From the NCBI GenBank assembly GCA_004556565.1, contig SFGN01000064.1:1-15071 (forward strand): DNA of 15,071 nucleotides, given 5' to 3'. Shown here piece after piece: positions 1-7,647 of this stretch. Within the stretch, counting starts at the first letter, position 1, and each line of letters begins with the position of its first letter. The notes beneath the pieces are model-generated. The model saw nothing but the letters and a program-made list of their open reading frames with translations, was not told where the DNA came from and searched no databases. The translations under genes and the position numbers were made by a program. Source of the stretch: Lachnospiraceae bacterium (GTDB lineage Bacteria; Bacillota_A; Clostridia; Lachnospirales; Lachnospiraceae).

Positions 1-96
1 TTCTGATGCAGGTGGCACTAGGCTACCGCTAACGGAATAGCGGGTTTAATCAATATTTCGTTGTTAAACAATTATCTATGCGACTTCAAGTCGCAC
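1..96 (-). mobile_element. Group II intron, 5' end (partial, runs off the left edge)
   Basis: On the minus strand the helicase coding sequence ends abruptly after the codons for Asp-Cys-Pro-Trp. The next bases are GTGCGACTTGAAGTCGCA, beginning with the GTGYG consensus that opens bacterial group II introns. The first intron bases form a perfect 8-bp inverted repeat around a single base (79..95). A second hairpin, CCGCTA-TTCCGT-TAGCGG, follows within the first 100 bases, as expected for the start of ribozyme domain I. The 5' exon ends in CCATGG, which would contain IBS1. The junction falls between codons (phase 0). Catalytic domain V, the branch point and any reverse transcriptase/maturase ORF would lie outside the window, so class and completeness cannot be judged. 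The call rests on the boundary motif plus loss of a conserved helicase motif exactly at this point. Confidence 0.72.
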
Positions 97-3000
97 CCAT
101 GGGCAATCTACATCGTGAAGTGCAATAAGTCTGTCCTGCACATTTGTACCGGCTCCCATCTTCTGTGTGGAACCCATCAATACTCTGACCTCTCCTTTTC
201 GGACTTTCTGAAAGAGTTCTTTCTTCTTCATATCCGTATCTGCTTCATGGATAAATCGAACCTCACTCTCCGGGACACCTCGCTCGATCAACTTCTTTCG
301 GATGTCGTTATAGACAGAAAAGGTTCCGTCATTCTTTGGTGTGGAGAGGTCGCAAAACACAAGCTGTGCAGATTTCTTATCTATAGTTTCTTCCCATATA
401 CGAAAGACGTTCTCCACACAGGCATTGATTTTACTGCCATCAAAATCCGGCAGCATCTCATTCAACATTCGCTGATCTAAAGCAAGTTTCCGACCATCAT
501 TCGTAATTTTCAGCATGTTATCCACACTTGCTTCCACTCCTCCACCTCGGACTTTCTCTGCACGCTCTGCAAGCGAAGTAACCATATCCTTTTGCATTTT
601 CGAAGGTTCCACCGATACATTGTAATACTCTACTTCCGGCACTGGAAGCTTTAACATATCTGCGGTTTTAATGTCTGCTACTTCCTTAAACATTGACATC
701 AATTCTGGCAGATTATAAAACTTTGCAAATCGTGTCTTTGCTCGGTAGCCGGAACCCTCCGGTGTCAGCTCAATCGCTGTGACCGTTTCTCCAAAGGTAG
801 ATGCCCATGCGTCAAAATGTTGCAAGTTATTTTTCACAAGCGTACTATACTGCAAATATCTTTGTATGGTATAAAGTTCTACCATGCTATTTGAAATTGG
901 CGTCCCAGTTGCAAACACCGTTCCCCTTCCACCGGTAATCTCATCCAGATAGCGGCACTTCATAAAAAGATCCGAAGATTTCTGTGCTTCCGTCTGGGCA
1001 ATTCCGCCCACATTTCTCATTTTTGTATAAAGAAAAAGGTTCTTATAATAATGACTTTCATCAATAAACAGTCTGTCTACACCTAGTTCTTCAAAGGTAA
1101 CAACATCATCCTTTTTGCTCTGGTCATTCAATTTTGCAAGCTTCTGCGTCACTGCTTTTCTTGACCTTTCTAGCTGTTTGATGGAGAATCTTTCTCCCCT
1201 GTTCGCTTTTAATTCAGCAATGCCATTCGTCAGTTCCTCAATCTGCTGTTCCAGTATCGCCCTCTGTCGCTCAATCGACATCGGTATCTTCTCGAACTGG
1301 CTATGACCGATAATAACCGCATCATAGTCGCCTGTTGCGATACGACCGCAGAACCTTTTACGGTTCTTGGTTTCAAAATCTTTCTTGGTTGCTACAAGGA
1401 TATTGGCTGACGGATAAAGCTGCAAATACTCTGCCGCCCACTGTTCCGTCAGATGGTTGGGTACCACAAACAAAGACTTATTACAAAGTCCGAGTCTTTT
1501 CAGCTCCTGTGAAGCAGCCACCATTTCAAAGGTTTTTCCCGCCCCAACTGCGTGTGCAAGCAGCGTATTCCCTCCGTATAAAATGTGTGCAACTGCATTT
1601 CTCTGATGCTCCCTGAGTGTAATTTCCGGATTCATCCCACTGAAAATGATATGGCTTCCATCATATTCTCTCGGTCGAACACTATTAAACTTTTCGTTAT
1701 ACAGTCTCGTGAGTTTCTCCCTTCGTTCGGGGTCTGCCCATACCCAATCCTGAAATCCCTGCTTGATCAATTCCTGCTTTGCCTGTGCGATGGCTGTCTC
1801 TTTTTTATTTAGCACCGCTTTTCTTTTGCCCTCATCATCTTCAATATAATCAAAGATACGGACATCTTTCAGGTTCAATGTTTCCTCGATAATCTTATAT
1901 GCATTGATACGTCCTGTACCATAGGTACTGTTTGCTTTTACATTGCCCCGGTCATAAGATTTCTCCTCGATATTCCAACCTCCGGTGTAAGGGGAGTAGT
2001 GAACTTTAATCCTCCACTGAGCATAATTCGGCGTATTTAAAAACTCAAACATGAACTGCTGATAGATTTCAGGTGGTACCCATGTTGCTCCGAGTCTTAC
2101 AGATATTTCACTGGCAGTTAAGTCTTTTGGCTGTACCTTTTCCAATGCTTCCACATTGATTTTATAATCTTCCGGATAAAGCATGGCGGTTCTCTTTACT
2201 AATGCCAGTTTTTCCCTGACATTGCCGGAAAGATATTCGTCCGCCATTAAATACTTCGGCTCTGTAACATTTCCATAGCCATAAAGCGGATTCAAAAAGA
2301 TAACACCTTTCAAATCCTGACACAGCGTTTCTTCTGATTTTCCTGAGAGTTCCTGCATATATTCCATGTCGATTCCGGCTTTCTCTCCCATCGAAACAGC
2401 AAGTGCTTCACTGGCAGTGTCCACCTTCGTCACTGGTTTGTGTGGCTGAATGGTCCGCTTAAAGAACATATCTGCCTTACGTTCCAACTCTCCATTTTCA
2501 TTGAGAACTTCCAACGCAGACAACAATGCAAAGGAACTATCATCACTAAAAGCAGAGATATTTGCCCTGCTGTTGATCAGTCCATATTTCTTCGTGTAAT
2601 TATCATAAAGCGTATTAAGTCTGACCTGTTCTGCACGAATATCTTCATCCAGATACCCTTCCGTCTGTAACTCGATCAGGTTACGGACACAATCACGAAC
2701 TGCGATCAGTCCTTTGATACGATTCTCTGCTGTTGCTGATACTTCCACTGGATTCATGCGTGAATTTTCCCGAAAATAAATATTATCTTCCACCACCGTA
2801 TAAGAAAAGTTCCTTACCTCTGGGTTGGCAGGAATAGATCTATCTTCTTCCTCCAGTTCGTCCTCAACTTCATAATCTCTGACCTCTCCATGGATATTTG
2901 CCACTGCTTCAGATAAAAGCTCTGACAGGTCAGCATTTTCAAATGGTAAGCAGGTTGCTTCTTCTCCGAAGCGACCACTGACCATTTTCATCTCTCCGAG

Positions 3001-6000
3001 TATCATTTCGGGGTGCTGCACAAAGTATGCGTTCATCGTAAAACCGTCATCATTTGTACGAAGCTGCACCCAGTCTGGCTCAATATCAATGAGCCTGTCC
3101 CGCTTTTGCAGGAACAATATATCCGATACAACTTCTGTTCCGGCATTATCTTTAAACGTATTATTGGGAAGCCTGATTGCTCCCAAAAGGTCCGCTCTCT
3201 GTGCAATATATTTTCTGACCGATGAGTTTGTTTTATCCATTGTACCCTTGCTAGTCACAAGAGCCATCACACCACCTGGACGTAATTTATCCAAAGATTT
3301 GGCGAAGAAATAATCGTGGATCAGGAAGTTATATTTATCATATCGCTTATCAAGCACCTTAAAATCTCCAAAAGGTACATTTCCGACAACACCATCAAAG
3401 AAGCTGTCCGGTACATTGACTTCCTCAAATCCTTGTGCTGCGATGGAAGATTTCTGATATAACTGCTGTGCTATTCCTGCCGAAATCGTATCTAGCTCAA
3501 CACCATAAACCTTTGTGTTTGCCATTGACTCAGGCAACATACCAATAAAGTTACCAATACCGCAGGACGGTTCCAACAGATTTCCTTCCTTAAATCCCAT
3601 CTGCTCCATTGCCTTATAGATGGCAGTTGTCACTTCGGGTGGTGTATAAAAAGCTGTCAGTGTGCTTTCCCTTGCTGCGGCATATTCTTCTGACGAAAGT
3701 GCCATGCGAAGCTCTAAAAACTCATCTGCCCACGCTGAATTACGCTCATCAAATGCTTCGGACAAACCACCCCAACCAACATATTTTGACAAAATAATCT
3801 GTTCGGCAGGTGTAGCAAAGCGGTTCTCAGCTTCACACTCTTTTAGCACCCTGATAGCTTCCATATTTCTGTGAAAGCGTTCCTTTTTTCCGGCTGGTTC
3901 GACCGGATGATTTCTAAGGTCAAACGTATTTCTCTCTGCAAGCGGAATATCCGGGTGCAGGTCAAAACTTCTGACTTTGCTCCTTTTTTTCTCCCACTGT
4001 GGTTTGATTGGTTCCGGTTCAACCGTCATGGCACTGAGTTCACTAATCAGTCTCTCTAATTCTTTTCCCTGCTCGGCTGTAACTTCTTCTCTGTCTATTT
4101 CCTTTAAGTAATCAAGAATATTACTTACTTCATCCGGACTTTGAAGTAAATCTCTTGTATTTTCGATGACTTCCTCATCCGTCTCATTGACTTCTACGTT
4201 ATCCTGATATCCAAAATAATCATAGTCTTTCATAAACAACGTAAGTCTTGTCGCTAAGTCTGGTAAATCATCAACCTGTGCTGCTTCCCTCTGTGTTTTA
4301 GATTCCAACACACGCTCAAGCTGTTCATCCGTAATGGAAGTCAGATCATCAAAGTCCAGATACACAAGTGCAGACTCAATCATTTCCTCCATCGAGCTAT
4401 ATCTTGTGCTTTCAATTAACTTATCATCAAGATATTGTTCTACACTCAAATCTACAAGATTGGCATTTACCTGTATCGGTATCTCATCATCCGTGACTGT
4501 CGTAAATGCAATGCCGACTTCTTTCAGATTGCTAAAATCTGCATTCGATCCATATTCATTCTGACAAAATTCATTGATGATTTTCTTTGCCTGTGCCAAC
4601 ATTTCTAATGGCACCGCATTCTGATCTGGCACTTTCAGATGGTCATTCATCGGATTTTCCCGCACTTTCTCATCAAATTCTGTACGGTTAAATTCCTTAT
4701 TAAACAATGGCATTTCCATATCATACAGCATGACTCTCTCATCATCAAAAGATAAGATTTCATATTCGGAAGCTCCAATATATACAGTATCTCCCAAATG
4801 ATACTCATAATGTTCTGATGAAACCTCCTCTGCTACCTGTTCTGGTGTTTCCTTTGGGGCAGTCGAAAGGATTTGACGATTCTTTCTTTTCTCCTCCAAT
4901 TCCGCCCGTCTGGCTTCCTGTTCTTCCAGCCACTTAGGATAATACTCTTTTTCCTTTGGATTTAAGTATCTGTCCATCCGTATCAGTTCCCCAATACGTT
5001 TTTCTACCTGTGTCCACTTTAAGGTAAGCTTCGGAACATCATTTCCAAATCCTCTCGCAAGGCTAATCCCTTTTCCATCATGCTGTTCGTTAATACCAGT
5101 ACCAATAATGACTGGTGCAGAACCACCCCAACCATATTCATTTTTCAGAAAATCTACATTTTCTTTTACGGATAAGCTCTTTTCAAACTGCTCATAAATC
5201 CGCATTTTTCCATTAGAGATACCACTACCACGAGTAAGAACTGCATCAATCATCTCCTGAGAAAAAGAAAAGGCAGAGGTTTTGTCTGCCCCTGCCTGTC
5301 CGTCTAAAATAAAACTTAGCTGCCCGTCCATTGACGGTAACGGTTTCATTCTATCATTTAATTCTCCGAGCAGTCGCATTGCTTCAAAGTGCATTGCAAT
5401 CACACCCCAGTCATAATAACTCTGCTTCGTTCTGCTCTCATAATGACCTTCCCAAAGATGCAATACATTCTGAAATGTCTTGTATCCAACAGTCCTTCCA
5501 TCTTCTAAAGTCAGCTCCGTATAGTCATGATTAAAAATACTCTTGATAAACTCCGTCTGTTCTACATTATCCTGTGTCCTCTCATAAAAATCTTTGATTT
5601 CTTCAAGAGATGCCGACAAATGTGGTGTTGTCCGGAGTATCTCGTTGATATCCTTATCACTGCCAAAGAAAGGAAGGCTCTTATCTTCATGGCTTCGGTC
5701 ATAATACTCTAAACGTAAATAACCTGCGCTTTCACGATCTCCTGAGCCGAGTTCCTGATGTTGTTCATCAGCCGAACCCAGTTCATCATGTCGTCTGCTT
5801 TCATCTGTTCGGTCAGTCCCTCCCTGGCTGCCATCTCCCGCACCAGAGTTTTCTCCAGTTCGCTCGCCCTCTGCTGTACTTCCGACAAATGCTTTGTCAG
5901 GATTCCTTTCGTCAGGAGATTGTAATACTGGACTCTGTGCTGTTCCTTGAGAAATGTTCTCCTCATCTGTGACCATTTGCCCACCACCGGCTCCGGCTGT

Positions 6001-6891
6001 TCTGGCAAGATCAGATCCGGAAGGTTGTAATCCCCGACCATCGTGTATGTGATCTCGTTCATTCTTACCGCTCCTTTCGGTTGTATTTTCATCCCTATTG
6101 TATCCAGATTGTCTGTCCGCTTCAATGATGCGATTGTTCCGGCTAAGTGCCCGAATGGTTTTTGATATTTCCGAAAGTCCCATCTCTGCAATATCACTTG
6201 TGGCAAAACCGAGAGCGTTTAACGTTTCCTGCGTATTAAAGTTTGTGACATCTCTGAAATCTTCCGCTTCAAAATATTCGCCCACATTGATTCCCAGTCG
6301 TGCCATCATCATATATGCCACGCTGTTTGTCACAAGTTTTTTATAGATGGTAGTAATCATCCCTTCGTCCAGTCCTGCAAGGAAACTATTATCTGCAACA
6401 TACAGTAAGTCCTGCAAATAATCCGGGAGATTATCTTCTGCTGCATTCTGTGCGGCACTCATTACTGCGTCCGAAAGAACACTTTTGTAAGTCAGTTGTC
6501 CGAACATATTTTCCAGTGTTTCGATGACTGCTTCCGTATATTCCTCCTGCATATCCCAAAGTGGAACCGGACTGGAATATCTTCCCTCATGGGTGTCGGA
6601 AATATCAAAATAATGGGATAATCTCTGTGTCTTTCGGTCCTCATCAGCAAAGACTGCAATACCTCTAGCTCCACGATTTACCCATCGACCAAAATTTCTG
6701 TTCCAACGCTCGATCTCAAGTACCGCAGTAGCGTCAGGACGCTGTGCATAGATCAGCAACTGCTCATCATATCGCAGCTTATAATTCCGGCAGGCAGACT
6801 GCAAAAAGTTCTGCCAGTTCTGTGGATTCGCAACTACTGTTTTGCAAGTCCGGTCATAGAGTTCCGAGATCAGATTGTATTTTCTTGCCAC
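76..6891 (-). CDS. SNF2-type helicase / N6-adenine methyltransferase of ICE, 5' exon interrupted by an intron
   Basis: This is a giant ICE-encoded cytoplasmic protein of 2271 codons. The N-terminus (about residues 20-60, with NWQNFLQSA and LLIYAQRPDAT) is typical of these proteins and resembles the ArdC-like ssDNA-binding region. Residues about 265-395 are a hydrophilic, low-complexity linker. A methyltransferase domain has the SAM-binding motif LEPSCGIGNF near residue 1105 and catalytic GNVPFG near 1170. The SF2 helicase part has Walker A (HAVGAGKT, about 1780), DESH (1944), FATGTPISNS and GSTQKMGAGTNVQ. The start is GTG at 6891 with AAAGGAGGT nine bases upstream. The ORF ends in six residues that do not belong to the family, encoded by bases of the inserted intron, so the expected QRxGRxxRQG motif VI is missing. 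The likely role is DNA processing or modification during transfer, inferred from family and context. Unspliced, it would be a truncated helicase. Confidence 0.93.
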   Translation of the reverse strand: MARKYNLISELYDRTCKTVVANPQNWQNFLQSACRNYKLRYDEQLLIYAQRPDATAVLEIERWNRNFGRWVNRGARGIAVFADEDRKTQRLSHYFDISDTHEGRYSSPVPLWDMQEEYTEAVIETLENMFGQLTYKSVLSDAVMSAAQNAAEDNLPDYLQDLLYVADNSFLAGLDEGMITTIYKKLVTNSVAYMMMARLGINVGEYFEAEDFRDVTNFNTQETLNALGFATSDIAEMGLSEISKTIRALSRNNRIIEADRQSGYNRDENTTERSGKNERDHIHDGRGLQPSGSDLARTAGAGGGQMVTDEENISQGTAQSPVLQSPDERNPDKAFVGSTAEGERTGENSGAGDGSQGGTDRTDESRRHDELGSADEQHQELGSGDRESAGYLRLEYYDRSHEDKSLPFFGSDKDINEILRTTPHLSASLEEIKDFYERTQDNVEQTEFIKSIFNHDYTELTLEDGRTVGYKTFQNVLHLWEGHYESRTKQSYYDWGVIAMHFEAMRLLGELNDRMKPLPSMDGQLSFILDGQAGADKTSAFSFSQEMIDAVLTRGSGISNGKMRIYEQFEKSLSVKENVDFLKNEYGWGGSAPVIIGTGINEQHDGKGISLARGFGNDVPKLTLKWTQVEKRIGELIRMDRYLNPKEKEYYPKWLEEQEARRAELEEKRKNRQILSTAPKETPEQVAEEVSSEHYEYHLGDTVYIGASEYEILSFDDERVMLYDMEMPLFNKEFNRTEFDEKVRENPMNDHLKVPDQNAVPLEMLAQAKKIINEFCQNEYGSNADFSNLKEVGIAFTTVTDDEIPIQVNANLVDLSVEQYLDDKLIESTRYSSMEEMIESALVYLDFDDLTSITDEQLERVLESKTQREAAQVDDLPDLATRLTLFMKDYDYFGYQDNVEVNETDEEVIENTRDLLQSPDEVSNILDYLKEIDREEVTAEQGKELERLISELSAMTVEPEPIKPQWEKKRSKVRSFDLHPDIPLAERNTFDLRNHPVEPAGKKERFHRNMEAIRVLKECEAENRFATPAEQIILSKYVGWGGLSEAFDERNSAWADEFLELRMALSSEEYAAARESTLTAFYTPPEVTTAIYKAMEQMGFKEGNLLEPSCGIGNFIGMLPESMANTKVYGVELDTISAGIAQQLYQKSSIAAQGFEEVNVPDSFFDGVVGNVPFGDFKVLDKRYDKYNFLIHDYFFAKSLDKLRPGGVMALVTSKGTMDKTNSSVRKYIAQRADLLGAIRLPNNTFKDNAGTEVVSDILFLQKRDRLIDIEPDWVQLRTNDDGFTMNAYFVQHPEMILGEMKMVSGRFGEEATCLPFENADLSELLSEAVANIHGEVRDYEVEDELEEEDRSIPANPEVRNFSYTVVEDNIYFRENSRMNPVEVSATAENRIKGLIAVRDCVRNLIELQTEGYLDEDIRAEQVRLNTLYDNYTKKYGLINSRANISAFSDDSSFALLSALEVLNENGELERKADMFFKRTIQPHKPVTKVDTASEALAVSMGEKAGIDMEYMQELSGKSEETLCQDLKGVIFLNPLYGYGNVTEPKYLMADEYLSGNVREKLALVKRTAMLYPEDYKINVEALEKVQPKDLTASEISVRLGATWVPPEIYQQFMFEFLNTPNYAQWRIKVHYSPYTGGWNIEEKSYDRGNVKANSTYGTGRINAYKIIEETLNLKDVRIFDYIEDDEGKRKAVLNKKETAIAQAKQELIKQGFQDWVWADPERREKLTRLYNEKFNSVRPREYDGSHIIFSGMNPEITLREHQRNAVAHILYGGNTLLAHAVGAGKTFEMVAASQELKRLGLCNKSLFVVPNHLTEQWAAEYLQLYPSANILVATKKDFETKNRKRFCGRIATGDYDAVIIGHSQFEKIPMSIERQRAILEQQIEELTNGIAELKANRGERFSIKQLERSRKAVTQKLAKLNDQSKKDDVVTFEELGVDRLFIDESHYYKNLFLYTKMRNVGGIAQTEAQKSSDLFMKCRYLDEITGGRGTVFATGTPISNSMVELYTIQRYLQYSTLVKNNLQHFDAWASTFGETVTAIELTPEGSGYRAKTRFAKFYNLPELMSMFKEVADIKTADMLKLPVPEVEYYNVSVEPSKMQKDMVTSLAERAEKVRGGGVEASVDNMLKITNDGRKLALDQRMLNEMLPDFDGSKINACVENVFRIWEETIDKKSAQLVFCDLSTPKNDGTFSVYNDIRKKLIERGVPESEVRFIHEADTDMKKKELFQKVRKGEVRVLMGSTQKMGAGTNVQDRLIALHDVDCPWVRLEVA
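5709..6062 (-). CDS. tnpV: TnpV-family transposon-encoded protein, nested inside the helicase ORF in another frame
   Basis: This 117-aa protein is read in the +1 frame relative to the helicase gene that fully contains it. It begins MNEITYTMVGDYNLPDL and ends with MNNIRNSAQEIV followed by an IYV tail. The N-terminal TYT..GDY.LPDL..P block, the central M...LKE and L..L..KG segments, and the C-terminal W...MNNIR..AEEI-type block match my knowledge of the TnpV family, first named from Tn4451-type mobilizable transposons and common in Clostridia mobile elements. The ATG at 6062 is preceded by AAAGGAG with an eight-base spacer, so independent initiation is credible. The ORF stays open 48 codons further upstream, but that stretch has no such site and no family resemblance. 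No enzymatic function is established for TnpV, and regulatory or DNA-binding roles have only been suggested. The same bases encode the helicase's disordered linker (about residues 277-395). Confidence 0.82.
   Translation of the reverse strand: MNEITYTMVGDYNLPDLILPEQPEPVVGKWSQMRRTFLKEQHRVQYYNLLTKGILTKHLSEVQQRASELEKTLVREMAAREGLTEQMKADDMMNWVRLMNNIRNSAQEIVKAQVIYV
6071..6077 (-). promoter_or_regulatory. Ribosome binding site of the nested tnpV gene
   Basis: The minus strand reads AAAGGAG, then CGGTAAGA, then ATG at 6062. A near-perfect Shine-Dalgarno sequence at ideal spacing inside the coding region of a larger gene is unlikely to be accidental when it precedes a recognisable family N-terminus. 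It decides the tnpV start. Confidence 0.75.
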
Positions 6892-6900
6892 TTACCTTGC

Positions 6901-6909
6901 ACCTCCTTT
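6901..6909 (-). promoter_or_regulatory. Ribosome binding site setting the GTG start of the helicase gene
   Basis: The minus strand reads AAAGGAGGT, nine bases, then GTG at 6891. This supports the non-ATG start of the helicase. Confidence 0.75.
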
Positions 6910-6940
6910 CGTTTCTGTATCTTCTGATCGGCTGGTATCG

Positions 6941-7174
6941 TTACTGCGAAGTCTGCTGTTCATCAGCACCACCTCCCAAATAAGAAAACAGCTTATTAGC
7001 TTTGGTTTCTTTCTGAAATTCAATGATCAATGCCATATCCGGTATCGTAATCCCTGGGATTTTCAAAATGCTTTCCATGTCGAGCTGTTGTAACTTCTTT
7101 TCCGTATTACAGCCGAAATCGAAAAGTTTGGTCAGAAGTTTGATCTTCTGCTGAAATGCTGATTTATCTTTCAT
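6941..7174 (-). CDS. Small hypothetical ICE protein, 77 aa
   Basis: I do not recognise a named family. The protein begins MKDKSAFQQKIKLLTKLFDF, is mostly helical in character, and contains LDMESILKIPGITIPDM, which could be a helix-hairpin-helix-like segment. It has no signal peptide or membrane segment. The ATG at 7174 is preceded by GAGGAGG with a seven-base spacer, and that site lies in the 15-base gap after the stop of the upstream small gene, so the two are almost certainly cotranscribed. Its end is 49 bases before the helicase start. It is a plausible accessory of the ICE operon with no assignable function. Confidence 0.75.
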   Translation of the reverse strand: MKDKSAFQQKIKLLTKLFDFGCNTEKKLQQLDMESILKIPGITIPDMALIIEFQKETKANKLFSYLGGGADEQQTSQ

Positions 7175-7189
7175 GGTCCATCCTCCTCG

Positions 7190-7501
7190 CTACTTTCTTG
7201 CGTAATCGGTATATAACTTCTGCATTTTCTTCCTGTTTCTCCGATATTCAGGCAGACACCCTAACTCTGGATGCGTTACCTGTATCTTCTGTCTTGTTCT
7301 TCTGACGCTTTCAAAATGTGGCAATTTCAACTCTCTGTAATGTTTCATGACCACTTCAAAAGGCATCTTCCCTATTGGATTTTCATTATTGGAATAACTG
7401 TTGCAGACAAGAAGATAAAGCACCATGTCGTCACTACGGGACTGTGTATTTGACTCAAGCACAGAGAGAACTCTGTCCTCAATCTTCTCTAACTGGTTCA
7501 T
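7190..7501 (-). CDS. Small hypothetical phage/ICE-type protein, 103 aa
   Basis: The protein begins MNQLEKIEDRVLSVLE and contains DDMVLYLLVC, FESVRRTRQKIQ and a basic C-terminal tail. This pattern resembles small proteins of unknown function in Firmicutes phages and ICEs. The many basic residues in its second half suggest nucleic-acid contact, but that is only inference. An in-frame ATG exists eight codons upstream (7525), but AAGGAGG sits five bases before the ATG at 7501, so 7501 is preferred. It lies between the small membrane protein gene and the 77-aa gene, in the same direction and closely spaced, hence a probable operon member. Confidence 0.75.
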   Translation of the reverse strand: MNQLEKIEDRVLSVLESNTQSRSDDMVLYLLVCNSYSNNENPIGKMPFEVVMKHYRELKLPHFESVRRTRQKIQVTHPELGCLPEYRRNRKKMQKLYTDYARK

Positions 7502-7554
7502 TTTGACCTCCTTGCTCAAAAGCAAAGGGTGGATTGCTCCGCCCCCGCTTCAAG

Positions 7555-7647
7555 TTATTTATTTTTTCTGTTTTTCTTCTGTAAGAAAAGAAAGCCGCCG
7601 GTGATAAAGGCGACCAATACGACTGCTACGATTGTCTTTGCGTCCAT
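7555..7647 (-). CDS. 30-aa single-span membrane protein, coupled to the adhesin gene
   Basis: The start codon overlaps the adhesin stop codon in the arrangement TAATG (7649..7645), and GGAGG lies about ten bases upstream within the adhesin's last codons. The product has a short N-terminus (MDAK), a hydrophobic segment of about 18 residues (TIVAVVLVAFITGGFLFL), then a very basic tail (QKKNRKNK). That gives a single transmembrane helix whose charge favours a cytoplasmic C-terminus. The overlap suggests translational coupling, hence a stoichiometric or functional link to the adhesin, for example in export or anchoring. This is inferred from position only. I recognise no family, and the ORF is short enough that chance cannot be excluded. 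Confidence 0.6.
   Translation of the reverse strand: MDAKTIVAVVLVAFITGGFLFLQKKNRKNK

Noticed and set aside
61..480. Plus-strand open frame opposite the helicase end
   Set aside because: It is antisense to conserved helicase motifs and crosses the intron junction. No family resemblance was seen.
6063..6206. Upstream 48-codon extension of the nested tnpV frame
   Set aside because: It lacks TnpV-family resemblance and a ribosome binding site, whereas the internal ATG at 6062 has both.
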